Positions 26,937-36,854 of a stretch of DNA of 64,000 bases are shown here, in pieces. Positions within the stretch are counted from its first letter, which is position 1; the number at the start of each line of letters is the position of its first letter. The stretch is from Pedobacter sp. MC2016-24 (GTDB lineage: Bacteria; Bacteroidota; Bacteroidia; Sphingobacteriales; Sphingobacteriaceae). The position numbers and the translations under genes are program-made. The notes beneath the pieces were generated by a model. That model made no database searches and was not told where the DNA came from. It saw only the letters and a program-made list of their open reading frames with translations. The stretch is from the NCBI RefSeq assembly GCF_015223055.1, contig NZ_JADFBX010000010.1, positions 1 to 64,000 on the forward strand. Direction: 5' to 3'.

Positions 26937-28616
26937 ATGCAAAAAAAAAATATCCTGATTCCTTGTGTCATGGCGCTGCTCATGCTATTTTCAAACGCCA
27001 GGGCGCAGTTGACCCTGCAAAACCCAATTCTTCCTGGATTTTATCCCGATCCGGCAATATGTAAAGTGGGCGTAGATTATTATATGGTAACCTCTACTTT
27101 TGTGTATTTCCCCGGGATACCTATATTTCATAGTAAGGATCTTAAAAACTGGAAGCAAATTGCGAGTGCCATAAACCGGCCCTCGCAAATGGATTTTATG
27201 GGCGAGCAAGTATCTCGGGGATTATTTGCCCCAGCGATCAATTATCATAAAGGGGTTTTTTACATCACCTGTACGGATATTGACCATGGTGGTAATTTTA
27301 TCATTACAGCCAGCAATCCGGCAGGCCCCTGGAGTGATCCCGTGTATATCAAAGCAGCCAGAGGGATAGACCCTTCTCTATTTTTTGATGACGAAAGGGC
27401 TTTTATTTTATACAATAGTGATCCGCCGGAAAATAAACCCCTATATGGTGGTCATCGGACTGTGCGGATGTATGAGCTGGACCTGACCACGTTAAAGGTG
27501 ATTGGAAAAGAGCAGATTTTGGTAAACGGCGGAGTGGACATCAGTAAAAAACCTGTTTGGATAGAAGCACCTCATATTTACAAAAGAAAAAATTATTATT
27601 ATCTGATGGCAGCTGAAGGGGGAACAAGTGTCAACCATTCTGAAGTTGTTTTTCGGAGCAAAGATGTCTGGGGCCCCTATATTCCTTATGATAAAAATCC
27701 CATTCTGACACATCGGCATCTGGATCCGAAACGGAGCAATCCCATATCGTCTGTTGGTCACGCTGATTTGGTTGAAGGACCGGACGGCAACACCTATGCT
27801 GTTTTTTTGGGGGTTAGACCTTATCAAGGTGATTTTTACAATACTGGCAGGGAAACCTTTATCGCACCTGTAAGGTGGATTGACGACTGGCCGGTAATTA
27901 ATCCGGACCATAAGGAAGTACAGTATGCATATCAGGCAAACTGGAAAGCACAAAAACAAAAAGATCAATTGCCAATTACGGGCAATTTTGCCTCCAGGGT
28001 ACTGTTTAAAGATAGCCTGAATAACCAGTTTCTGTTTTTACGTACCCATAATCCAACCTGGTATAGTTTTAAGGAAAATAAAAATGCGCTCACAGTCAAG
28101 CTGCTTCCCGAAACCATTTTGGAAAAAGGAAACCCCGCATTTATCGGCAGAAGACAACAACACTTGTTGAGTTCGGCATCTGTAGCGATGGATTTTTCGG
28201 CACGTAAAGGTAACGAGAAGGCTGGTTTGATTATATTCCAAAATGAAACACATTTCTATTATTTGTGCAAATCAGTTGCTGATCAAAAGGAGGTTGTCCA
28301 GTTATTTAAAGGTAATTCTGGCACCCATAAGATGGATTTAATAAAGCAAGCGCAACTTCCTGTAGCTCAAAAGAATTTATATCTTAGGATCAGTGCCGAA
28401 AAGGATACCTATTCGTTCTGGTATGGATTAAAAGAAAATGAATGGCAGCTCCTGGAAAATAAGCTGGATGGTAAATACCTGAGTACTGCTGTTGCCGGAG
28501 GCTTTGTTGGCGCATTGTATGGTATTTACGCGACCGCTGAGGGAGCAGAAAGTGAGAATAAGGCCATTTATAAATGGTTTGACTATAAGGGAAATGACCC
28601 TACCTATCAAAAATAG
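26937..28616 (+). CDS. GH43 beta-xylosidase / arabinofuranosidase with C-terminal beta-sandwich
   Basis: A two-domain exo-enzyme. Signal peptide at 1-23 (ends NARAQ). The GH43 propeller spans about 25-325 with base Asp in FYPDPAICK, modulator Asp in GIDPSLFFDD and acid Glu in VWIEAPHIYK. A C-terminal concanavalin-like beta-sandwich (about 340-555), starting after NPDHKEV, is the xylosidase C-terminal domain that completes the active site in XynB-type enzymes. Length 559 is usual for that type. It starts the plus-strand series, divergent from GH3, and likely cuts xylo-oligosaccharides or arabinose branches. Activity split not decidable from sequence. Confidence 0.9.
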   Translation: MQKKNILIPCVMALLMLFSNARAQLTLQNPILPGFYPDPAICKVGVDYYMVTSTFVYFPGIPIFHSKDLKNWKQIASAINRPSQMDFMGEQVSRGLFAPAINYHKGVFYITCTDIDHGGNFIITASNPAGPWSDPVYIKAARGIDPSLFFDDERAFILYNSDPPENKPLYGGHRTVRMYELDLTTLKVIGKEQILVNGGVDISKKPVWIEAPHIYKRKNYYYLMAAEGGTSVNHSEVVFRSKDVWGPYIPYDKNPILTHRHLDPKRSNPISSVGHADLVEGPDGNTYAVFLGVRPYQGDFYNTGRETFIAPVRWIDDWPVINPDHKEVQYAYQANWKAQKQKDQLPITGNFASRVLFKDSLNNQFLFLRTHNPTWYSFKENKNALTVKLLPETILEKGNPAFIGRRQQHLLSSASVAMDFSARKGNEKAGLIIFQNETHFYYLCKSVADQKEVVQLFKGNSGTHKMDLIKQAQLPVAQKNLYLRISAEKDTYSFWYGLKENEWQLLENKLDGKYLSTAVAGGFVGALYGIYATAEGAESENKAIYKWFDYKGNDPTYQK

Positions 28617-28658
28617 TTTCATACTAAACCAGCATATAAACTTTAACCAAACATACAT

Positions 28659-29342
28659 ATGAAATTTTTTATTGATACAGCCAATCTTGATCAGATCACT
28701 GAAGCGCAGGACCTGGGTATATTAGATGGGGTAACCACCAATCCGAGTTTAATGGCTAAAGAGGGCATTACGGGAGATGATGCCGTAAATGTCCATTATA
28801 AGACAATTTGTGGCATTGTTGACAATAATGTCAGTGCTGAAGTAATTGGGACAAGCTTTAATGAAATCATCAGGGAGGGGGAGTTGTTGGCGGCACTCAA
28901 CCCTAAAATCGTAGTTAAAGTACCAATGATCAAAGACGGCATCAAGGCAATCAAACATTTTTCATCCAAGGGCATCAAAACAAATTGTACTTTGATTTTC
29001 TCAGCCGGCCAGGCACTTTTAGCTGCCAAAGCGGGAGCCAGTTACGTTTCCCCTTTTTTAGGACGTTTAGACGATATATCAACAGATGGTATTGCGCTCA
29101 TTAAAGAGATCAGGTTAATTTTTGACAATTACAACTATCCTACAGAAATTCTGGCTGCTTCAATTCGGGGGCCATTGCACATTGTTGCTTGTGCAATGGC
29201 TGGTGCAGACGCCATTACCGCTCCTCTACATGCAATCACAGCACTGTTGAAACATCCAATAACAGAAAGTGGTTTGGCAACATTCCTTGCAGATTATGAA
29301 AAAGCGGGAACAAGGAGGGATATTATTGCGGTAACATCATGA
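28659..29342 (+). CDS. fsa: Transaldolase (TalC/FSA family)
   Basis: A cytoplasmic class I aldolase-fold enzyme of the small, 227-residue TalC/FSA family. The Schiff-base lysine is Lys87 (VVKVP; Lys85 in E. coli FSA). Phe133 (SPFLGR) occupies the place of Tyr131 in FSA and Phe178 in TalB. Phe at this site goes with transaldolase rather than fructose-6-phosphate aldolase activity, so I expect interconversion of sedoheptulose-7-phosphate and glyceraldehyde-3-phosphate. It has no signal peptide, unlike its neighbours. Its stop overlaps the GH10 start by four bases, so it is truly part of the xylan operon, feeding pentose from xylose and arabinose into central metabolism. The symbol names the family, not a proven activity. 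Confidence 0.93.
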   Translation: MKFFIDTANLDQITEAQDLGILDGVTTNPSLMAKEGITGDDAVNVHYKTICGIVDNNVSAEVIGTSFNEIIREGELLAALNPKIVVKVPMIKDGIKAIKHFSSKGIKTNCTLIFSAGQALLAAKAGASYVSPFLGRLDDISTDGIALIKEIRLIFDNYNYPTEILAASIRGPLHIVACAMAGADAITAPLHAITALLKHPITESGLATFLADYEKAGTRRDIIAVTS

Positions 29343-30418
29343 AAGCTTCACTAGGTATATTCTTTTTGGGAATTCTGATCAGTTGTACTGCATGGTGTCA
29401 AAGTACAGAGGGGATTTTAGGACTAAAGGATTATTATAAAGATTATTTCCCGATTGGTGTTGCTGTAAACAACCGTACATTAAGCGGCGATGAATCGCGG
29501 CTACTGTTGAGGGAATTTAACAGCATCACACCAGAAAATGCCATGAAAATGGACGCATTGCACCCCCGGGAAGACGTTTATTTCTGGCGGGATGCGGATT
29601 CAATGGTCAACTTTGCGCAAAATCATCATTTAAAAATCCGGGGTCATAATTTATGCTGGCATGAGCAAGTTCCCGACTGGATGTTTAAAGACGAAACGGG
29701 TAACCTGGTTACTAAAGAAGTACTGCTGAAACGTCTTAAAGACCACATTACAACGGTGGTCAGCAGATATCAGGGAAAAATTTATGCCTGGGATGTGCTG
29801 AACGAGGTAATCGGGGATGCTGATGATGAATTTATAAGAAACTCATTGTGGTACCAGATCTGTGGTGAGGAATACATCGCCAAAGCATTTGAGTATGCTC
29901 ATGCAGCTGATCCGCAGGCTTTGCTTTTTTACAATGACTACAATTCGGAACGGCCGGTGAAACGAGATAAAATTTATCGATTACTTAAAAAACTGATTGC
30001 AAAGCATGTGCCCATTCATGGAATAGGTTTGCAGGCACATTGGTCAGTATTTGAACCATCCGAAAAGGAATTGCGTGAGGCTATTGAATTGTATTCCTCA
30101 TTAGGCCTGCAAATACATTTCACCGAACTCGACATGTCAATCTATCCATGGGAAAAAAATAAGAGACCAAAAAAAGTTGGTGAAAGCGAGGTGCTAACTC
30201 CAGATCTTGAGCAGAAACAGATTGATCAGTATGGGAAAATCTTTAGCATATTCAGGGAGTATAAAAAAAATATAACCAGTGTAACTTTTTGGAATGTCTC
30301 TGACCGTTATACTTGGCTGGACTATTATCCAGTACCAGGCAGAAAAAACTATCCACTATTATTTGATCAGCAACTGCAACGTAAAAAGGCTTACCAGGCA
30401 GTTATTAATTTTAGATGA
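29339..30418 (+). CDS. GH10 endo-1,4-beta-xylanase
   Basis: A retaining endo-xylanase of 359 residues with a single catalytic domain. The N-terminal signal ends near LISCTAWCQ, where Cys16 might be a lipobox cysteine, so surface anchoring is possible. Acid/base is Glu156 (WDVLNEV) and nucleophile Glu263 (HFTELDMS). The substrate-binding text GHNLCWHEQVPDW is intact. The start overlaps the transaldolase stop (ATGA). Gene end is 197 bases before the hybrid two-component gene. A second GH10 lies at 54734-55861; the two are clearly different in loops, suggesting non-identical roles on long and short substrates. Confidence 0.94.
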   Translation: MKASLGIFFLGILISCTAWCQSTEGILGLKDYYKDYFPIGVAVNNRTLSGDESRLLLREFNSITPENAMKMDALHPREDVYFWRDADSMVNFAQNHHLKIRGHNLCWHEQVPDWMFKDETGNLVTKEVLLKRLKDHITTVVSRYQGKIYAWDVLNEVIGDADDEFIRNSLWYQICGEEYIAKAFEYAHAADPQALLFYNDYNSERPVKRDKIYRLLKKLIAKHVPIHGIGLQAHWSVFEPSEKELREAIELYSSLGLQIHFTELDMSIYPWEKNKRPKKVGESEVLTPDLEQKQIDQYGKIFSIFREYKKNITSVTFWNVSDRYTWLDYYPVPGRKNYPLLFDQQLQRKKAYQAVINFR

Positions 30419-30615
30419 TGTGTTTATGATGTCGTTTTAAACTTTTGTAGCGGAAAAAAATACATTTGTTGCTGTCGCGTATTTATTTTGTAGGTACTTT
30501 AGTTGCTGAAACCAATTATAGCACCTGTATCAAAAGCGGTCATCAAAACTGAGGTGTGCAGTTTAGATGGCTGCCAGGTGTACTGAATTGAAGTAACTCT
30601 GGTAACCAAATAGAT

Positions 30616-33600
30616 ATGCTGAACCTGGCCGTGAAAAAAATGTGTTGTTGTTTATGGTACATTGCTGTGCTATCCTGTCCAGCATTTGCGCAACAACAAA
30701 AAGTAAACTTTACTTCGCTGAAAACAAAAGACGGACTTTCCTCAAATACCGTTAATGCGATATTAAAGGACAGGTTCGGATTAATGTGGTTTGCTACCGA
30801 AGATGGGTTGAATAAATTTGATGGCACCAATTTTACTGTTTACAAGCATAAATCTGATGATCCATCCGGCATACAGGCCAATGACATCCGGGCATTGCAT
30901 GAAGATAAGGCTGGGAATTTGTGGGTGGGAAGCTCGGGTGGCTCTTTAAGTTTATACGATCGAAAAAACAATTCCTTTATTAGCTTCCCTGCCAATACTG
31001 CCGAGAGCCTTAGTAGTGACGTCGTACGTGCAGTTTATAGCGATTATACGGGAAAAATATGGGTGGCGTCATTTAGCGGGCTTGATGTACTCGACCCAAA
31101 AACCAGAAAAATCAAAAAATTTAATATACAGGTTGGTCCTAAAGGAGCATTCCCCGCCATTGCGATTAACTGTCTTTATGAGGATCGTAAACACAGGATG
31201 TGGATCGGGTCGAATAATGGGCTCTACTTGTACGAAAGACAGACCAATTCATTTAAACATTATAAAAATAATGTTTCCGATCTTTCGAGTCTGAGTGATA
31301 ATTATGTGTCATCAATTGTTGAAGACCATTCTGGTAGTTTATGGATCGGTACAAAAGATGGACTTTCGAAGCTGCTGCCAGATGCAAAAGGGTTTCAGAT
31401 TTTTAGGCACAACAGTAAAAATCCTGGTACTTTAAGCAACAATATGGTCATGAGTATTGCAGCCAGTACGGACAATGAACTGTGGGTAGGTACAGAAGAT
31501 GGGCTGAATATTCTGGATATCAAAACGGGTAAAATTACGGTGTACAAGCCAGATCCGAGAGACATCTACAGTCTTACAGGTAAGTCGATCAGTTGCATTT
31601 ACATCGATAATCAGGGTATTTATTGGTTAGGTCCTTACCATGGTAGTATTGACAAGTACGATACCAATTTAAATCTTTTTCAATTGAAGCAAAGTAATGC
31701 ATTCGACCAGAGTGGTCTGAATGCTCCGGTTGTGACTTCATTTGCGCAATATCAGGATGATCAGATTTTTGTGGGTACAGATGGTGGTGGCCTTAATTTG
31801 TTCAATCGTAAAACCGAATTGTTTAAGCGTTTCCATCTGCCTTTAGCAAATGGCAGCAAGATGAGCAATATTTCCATCATGAATATGGAAATGACGAGGT
31901 CACAAAAACTATATATGGGTACCTATGCCAATGGTTTGGTTGTTATGGATCTGCATTCGGAAAAAATCAGCCAGTTCATGCACAATGGTCATTCAGATGC
32001 GCTAAGTTCCAATGATATATTTTGTATCAAAGAAGATCGGTCGGGCAAGCTCTGGATCGGTACAAATGGTGGCGGGGTAAATGTTTTGAATTCAGATAAT
32101 AAAGTCTTAGTTAAGTATTGTAAAAACCCGAAAAGCGATAATGAATATGATTATCCGGGCAATAACTTTATCCGGTTTATTGAAGAAGACAACAATGGTA
32201 ACATCTGGATCGGTTCTTATGGCTCAGGTATAGCCATATTTGATCCTGTCGGGAAGAAATTTACCGTTCATAATAAAGCCAATAGTAAACTGCCTAACGA
32301 CCTGACTATGTCAGTTTTGAAAGACCGGGCTGGAAATATCTGGGTTGGAACATTTAGCGGGGGCTTAAGTCTGTTTGACCCTAAGACCGGTCAGTTTAAC
32401 ACTTTCTCTGAAAAAAATGGACTCAGTAATGCAACGGTTTACGCGATTGTGGAAGACAGGCAAGGTAGGATTTGGGTCAGTACAAATAAAGGCATCAGCA
32501 GCTTTGAACCCAGAACAAAGAAGTTTACGAATTATACAATCTATAACGGGGTGCAAAACAATAATTTTGTGCTGGGTGCCGGATTTAGCTCATCAGACGG
32601 GGAAATTTATTTCGGTGGTGCAGATGGTTTCAACTATTTTAACCCTCAATATTTTAAGAAAAACAGGAATGTAGCACCTGTGCTTTTTACAGATTTGAAA
32701 ATATCCAATACATCGATACTTGCCGCTGCTGATGGGCCTATAAAAGAGCATATCTCTGTGGCTAAAGACGTTTATTTAGATTATAAACAAAATTTTACAC
32801 TCAGTTATGTAAGTGTAAACTATACCGCGCCGGAGCAGAACAGATATGCATATAAATTAGAGGGTTTCGATAACGATTGGATTGATGCAGGGAATTCCAA
32901 ATCTGTATCCTATACCAATCTTGATCCCGGCGATTATGTATTTCATGTGAAGGCCAGTAATAATGACGGGCTTTGGAATACAGCAGAAACTGCGATAAAA
33001 ATACATGTGAGGCCTCCTTTCTGGAGAACGATATACGCCTATATTTTTTATGTATTGGGCATTAGCGGATTGCTTTTTTACATCAGGCATAGAGGGATTC
33101 AAAAATTGAAGCTAAAATTCGCAATGGTTCAGGAAAAAATGAAGGCTGAACAGCACATTGAGCAAGAACGTAAAGAGGCCGAACGTTTACGTGAGTTGGA
33201 TCAACTGAAAATCAAGTTCCTGACTAATCTGAGTCACGAATTTCGCACGCCGCTTTCCCTCATTATGGGGCCTGTTGATAAGTTGCTGACTGAAAAGCGG
33301 CAAGACGAGATTGCGCTACCCTTGGGGATGATCAAAAGGAATGCCCGCAGGTTGCTGAACCTTGTGAACCAAATTCTTGACTTTAGAAAAATGGAAGATC
33401 AGGAATTGAGGTTAAATATCACCGAGGTAGATATTGTTGCATTCATTAAAGAAGTCCTTGAATCTTTCAATGATCTGAGTGATCGTAAGCAAATTCAATT
33501 GGTGTTTAAAAGCCAGTTGAAATACTTTTACACCCGGTTTGACCAGGATAAAATAGAACGTATTTTGTTCAATTTATTGTCTAATGCCTTTAAATTTACA

Positions 33601-34770
33601 CCCCTGGGTGGTACCATCTCTTTGGAACTGGAAAAAGGCATGCTTTTAAATAATGGCCAGGATGCCTCATTAATTATTAAGGTTTCTGACACAGGTATTG
33701 GCATGACTGAGGCAGATAAAAATAGGATATTCGATCGCTTTTTTCAGGCTGAAACTTCGGCCCCCATTTTAAATCAGGGAAGCGGCATCGGCTTATCTAT
33801 TGCAAAGGAGTTTGTTAAAATGCATGGTGGTACGATATCGGTAAAAAGCGAACCTGGGTTGGGAAGTAGTTTTATCATTGAACTGCCTTTCTCAACCACT
33901 GAAGCTGTTGAAGAAATGACGATAGATTTTTCAGGCCATAGCTCGTTCAATTTGGAAAGTGTAACTACAGAAGAACTTGCAAATGGAATGGATATGCCTT
34001 CCGTTTTATTGGTAGAAGACAATGAAGATTTCAGGTTTTACCTGAAGGATAGTTTAAAGTCAATTTATAAAGTATATGAGGCTTCTAACGGACAAGAAGG
34101 CTGGCAAAAGGCTTTAGCACATCATCCACAGATTATCGTAACTGACATCACCATGCCTTACATGAATGGAATAGAATTGTGTTGTAAAGTGAAGTCAGAT
34201 AAGCGGACCAATCACATTCCGATTATATTGCTAACTGCCTTAACTGGCGAAGAAGAACAGATCAGGGGACTTGAAACCGGCGCAAATGACTACCTCACTA
34301 AGCCTTTTAACTTTGAAATCCTGCATGCAAAAATTAAAAACTTACTGGCCTTAAATAAAACACTTAAAGATACTTATACGAAGCAAATTAAGGTTCAGGC
34401 ACCAGAAATACTAATAGAATCGCATGGCGACAGGTTGCTAAACAAAGTAGTTTTATATATTGAAGAGAATCTGAATAACCCGAAACTTTCTGTGGAAGAT
34501 TTAAGCAAACATGTTGGGATGAGTAGGGGCTCTTTATACCATAAAATCCTGGAGCTGACAGGTCAGTCGCCCGTAGAGTACATCAGGTCAGTGAAATTGG
34601 ATAAGGCAACCATTTTACTGGAAAAAAGTGACCTGAATGTTTCGCAGATCGCTTACATGGTGGGCTTTGCCACGCCTAATTATTTTGCAAAATCCTTTAA
34701 AGCAAAATTCAATATGCAGCCTTCTGAATTCATGAACTTAAAGCGTAAAGCAGAAGATCAGGTAATTTGA
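30616..34770 (+). CDS. Hybrid two-component system regulator (HTCS)
   Basis: A one-protein sensor, kinase and transcription factor. Signal sequence at about 1-25, then periplasmic two-component propeller repeats (about 30-680, repeated WVGT/WIGT and 'NGLS' motifs), a Y_Y_Y domain at about 725-795, one membrane segment at about 803-822, HisKA with phospho-acceptor His874 (LSHEFRTPL), HATPase, receiver domain with Asp1177 (VTDITMPYMNG) and AraC-type DNA-binding domain at about 1285-1384. Length 1384 is usual. HTCSs in Bacteroidota bind an oligosaccharide and activate the surrounding locus; a xylo-oligosaccharide is expected here. It lies inside the enzyme series and may have its own promoter in the 197-base gap. 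Confidence 0.96.
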   Translation: MLNLAVKKMCCCLWYIAVLSCPAFAQQQKVNFTSLKTKDGLSSNTVNAILKDRFGLMWFATEDGLNKFDGTNFTVYKHKSDDPSGIQANDIRALHEDKAGNLWVGSSGGSLSLYDRKNNSFISFPANTAESLSSDVVRAVYSDYTGKIWVASFSGLDVLDPKTRKIKKFNIQVGPKGAFPAIAINCLYEDRKHRMWIGSNNGLYLYERQTNSFKHYKNNVSDLSSLSDNYVSSIVEDHSGSLWIGTKDGLSKLLPDAKGFQIFRHNSKNPGTLSNNMVMSIAASTDNELWVGTEDGLNILDIKTGKITVYKPDPRDIYSLTGKSISCIYIDNQGIYWLGPYHGSIDKYDTNLNLFQLKQSNAFDQSGLNAPVVTSFAQYQDDQIFVGTDGGGLNLFNRKTELFKRFHLPLANGSKMSNISIMNMEMTRSQKLYMGTYANGLVVMDLHSEKISQFMHNGHSDALSSNDIFCIKEDRSGKLWIGTNGGGVNVLNSDNKVLVKYCKNPKSDNEYDYPGNNFIRFIEEDNNGNIWIGSYGSGIAIFDPVGKKFTVHNKANSKLPNDLTMSVLKDRAGNIWVGTFSGGLSLFDPKTGQFNTFSEKNGLSNATVYAIVEDRQGRIWVSTNKGISSFEPRTKKFTNYTIYNGVQNNNFVLGAGFSSSDGEIYFGGADGFNYFNPQYFKKNRNVAPVLFTDLKISNTSILAAADGPIKEHISVAKDVYLDYKQNFTLSYVSVNYTAPEQNRYAYKLEGFDNDWIDAGNSKSVSYTNLDPGDYVFHVKASNNDGLWNTAETAIKIHVRPPFWRTIYAYIFYVLGISGLLFYIRHRGIQKLKLKFAMVQEKMKAEQHIEQERKEAERLRELDQLKIKFLTNLSHEFRTPLSLIMGPVDKLLTEKRQDEIALPLGMIKRNARRLLNLVNQILDFRKMEDQELRLNITEVDIVAFIKEVLESFNDLSDRKQIQLVFKSQLKYFYTRFDQDKIERILFNLLSNAFKFTPLGGTISLELEKGMLLNNGQDASLIIKVSDTGIGMTEADKNRIFDRFFQAETSAPILNQGSGIGLSIAKEFVKMHGGTISVKSEPGLGSSFIIELPFSTTEAVEEMTIDFSGHSSFNLESVTTEELANGMDMPSVLLVEDNEDFRFYLKDSLKSIYKVYEASNGQEGWQKALAHHPQIIVTDITMPYMNGIELCCKVKSDKRTNHIPIILLTALTGEEEQIRGLETGANDYLTKPFNFEILHAKIKNLLALNKTLKDTYTKQIKVQAPEILIESHGDRLLNKVVLYIEENLNNPKLSVEDLSKHVGMSRGSLYHKILELTGQSPVEYIRSVKLDKATILLEKSDLNVSQIAYMVGFATPNYFAKSFKAKFNMQPSEFMNLKRKAEDQVI

Positions 34771-34872
34771 CAAATTAAACATTTTTGACAGCTATTTATA
34801 CAAAACTGCTCTATGGATTTTCCGGTTTGGCGTAGGTTTGAACTGCTAACCAACCAGATTAAATTTAGATGT

Positions 34873-36813
34873 ATGAACCAGTATAAGCGAGCCACACTTT
34901 TTCTATACTTTGTATTGGGTATGGTGTTACATGGATATGCACAGATTAAGTTGCCAGGTTTAATTTGCGACAGTATGGTGTTGCAGCGTGATACCAAATT
35001 TAAGCTATGGGGCTGGGCATCGCCGGGCGAAAAAGTAACAGTTAGTTTCAACAGCAAGCATCAAAGTACAGTTGCAGGGGAAGATGGAAAATGGCTGCTG
35101 AAATTTCCGGCTATGAAAGCCGGGGGACCCTACACGATGAAACTTAAAGGAAGGAACACCATTCTTTTGAATGGTGTTTTAATTGGTGATGTATGGCTAT
35201 GTTCAGGGCAGTCTAATATGGTTCATCAGATGAAGTTGCATAACATTACCTATGCCAGTGATATTGCCAATGCAAATTACCCTCAAATCAGGCAATTCTG
35301 GGTACCTACCGGTGCCAATTTGAACGGGCCGTCAGAAAATCTGGCTAAGAGTGAATGGAAGTCGGCCAATCTGAAAGATATTAACGAGTTCTCTGTAGTG
35401 GCCTTTTTTTTTGCAAAACGAATTTTTACAGAATATGGAATTCCAATAGGTATCATCAATTCAAGTGTGGGTGGTACTTCCATTGAGTCCTGGACAAGTG
35501 AGGAGGGCCTCAAAGGTTTTGACAGACTCACTGAAGTGATAACCACCAATAAGGATACGGCGTATGTAAATACAACTAATCGGAAAGCCCTATCCAATCA
35601 GGTTAAGCGGGAAGGGATCGATAAAGGCTTATCGGAAGCAGTCAAATGGTATGATCCTGCCTACAAACCCAAGGGTTGGCGGAACATAAATATACCGGGA
35701 TATTGGGAGGATCAGGGAGTAAGCGAGCTGGATGGGGTGGTCTGGTACCGGAAGGAGGTTGATATACCAGAAAGTATGACCGGAATTCCGGCAATTGTTC
35801 ACATGGGACGAATTGTAGATGCAGATCGCTTTTATATCAATGGCAAGCAGGTTGGTGCTACCGGGTATCAATATCCGCAGAGGCGGTATATTTTAACACC
35901 GGATGTGTTAAAGCCGGGAAAGAACATTTTTGTGATCAGGGTAGAAAATCAGCATGGAAAAGGAGGTTTTGTACCTGATAAACCTTACCATCTGGAAGCT
36001 GGTAAATTGTCTGTGGATTTAAAGGGTGAATGGCAATATAAGGTTGCTGAAGTGTATGCAACACCTGTTAGAAAAGGCCCTGCAGCTATTTCTGCACAGG
36101 CGCAGCCTACCTCGCTTTACAATGCGATGATTGCTCCACTAAGAAATTACAGTCTGAAAGGAGTGCTGTGGTACCAAGGTGAAAACAATGTGGGTAATGC
36201 CAATTCTTATAAAAAATTACTGCCTGCGTTAATTACCGATTGGAGAAATCAGTTTTCGATGCCAGATTTGCCTTTTCTATACGTTCAATTGCCCAATCTT
36301 GGTGATATGCGTTATCAACCTGCTGCAAGTAACCTGGCGTTGTTAAGAGAAGCGATGCTGCAGAGCCTTAAGGTGCCTTTCACCGGCATGGCTGTGACCA
36401 TTGATCTTGGTGAATGGAATGACATTCATCCGGACAATAAAAAAGATATCGGGGAACGCCTGGCTTTGATTGCTAGACACTTGGTTTATGCGGAAAAGAA
36501 TTTGACGTATTCCGGGCCAATTTTTAAATCTTCGAAAATTGAAGGCAATCAAATTGTGGTCAGTTTTGATCATGTTGGAGGGGGGATGATGACGATAGAC
36601 GATGATTCGCCTGCCCAGTTTGAAATTGCCGGAGCTGACCGAAAGTTTGTTTGGGCAAATGCAAAAATTGCTGGGGATCAAATCGTAGTATGGTCCGATC
36701 AGATCCTTAGTCCGAAGTATGTTCGTTATGCCTGGGCAGATAACCCGGTAAATCCAAATTTGTATAATTTGGCAAAATTACCTGCTTCACCATTTCGGAC
36801 AGATCCGGAATAA
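34873..36813 (+). CDS. Sialate O-acetylesterase-like SGNH esterase with jelly-roll insert
   Basis: A secreted carbohydrate esterase, here most likely for acetyl groups on xylan. I start at ATG 34873 because it gives a clean signal peptide (MNQYKRATLFLYFVLG, cleaved after GYAQ); the longer frame from 34813 adds 20 residues that would spoil it. The nucleophile Ser lies in CSGQSNM and the Asp-His pair in DIHPDNKKDIG, with WYQGENN as the oxyanion block. Between the two halves (about 250-370 of 646) a galactose-binding-like beta-sandwich is inserted (WYRKEVDIPES, DRFYINGKQVG). The name is from family resemblance; sialic acid itself is unlikely to be the substrate in a xylan locus. Confidence 0.87.
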   Translation: MNQYKRATLFLYFVLGMVLHGYAQIKLPGLICDSMVLQRDTKFKLWGWASPGEKVTVSFNSKHQSTVAGEDGKWLLKFPAMKAGGPYTMKLKGRNTILLNGVLIGDVWLCSGQSNMVHQMKLHNITYASDIANANYPQIRQFWVPTGANLNGPSENLAKSEWKSANLKDINEFSVVAFFFAKRIFTEYGIPIGIINSSVGGTSIESWTSEEGLKGFDRLTEVITTNKDTAYVNTTNRKALSNQVKREGIDKGLSEAVKWYDPAYKPKGWRNINIPGYWEDQGVSELDGVVWYRKEVDIPESMTGIPAIVHMGRIVDADRFYINGKQVGATGYQYPQRRYILTPDVLKPGKNIFVIRVENQHGKGGFVPDKPYHLEAGKLSVDLKGEWQYKVAEVYATPVRKGPAAISAQAQPTSLYNAMIAPLRNYSLKGVLWYQGENNVGNANSYKKLLPALITDWRNQFSMPDLPFLYVQLPNLGDMRYQPAASNLALLREAMLQSLKVPFTGMAVTIDLGEWNDIHPDNKKDIGERLALIARHLVYAEKNLTYSGPIFKSSKIEGNQIVVSFDHVGGGMMTIDDDSPAQFEIAGADRKFVWANAKIAGDQIVVWSDQILSPKYVRYAWADNPVNPNLYNLAKLPASPFRTDPE

Positions 36814-36854
36814 ATCGCAACCAAAAATTTTAACTGCACATCAATAACAATAAT

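Noticed and set aside
27492..27968. 158-codon minus-strand frame
   Set aside because: Antisense to the GH43 at 26937; no motif and no separate promoter or gap.
30465..30490. TTTG and TATTTTG as a promoter for the HTCS gene
   Set aside because: The two elements are only 15 bases apart and the -7 is one base short, so I do not list it as a promoter.
34813..34872. Longer start for the SGNH esterase
   Set aside because: The extra 20 residues precede a well-formed signal peptide, so the internal ATG at 34873 is preferred.
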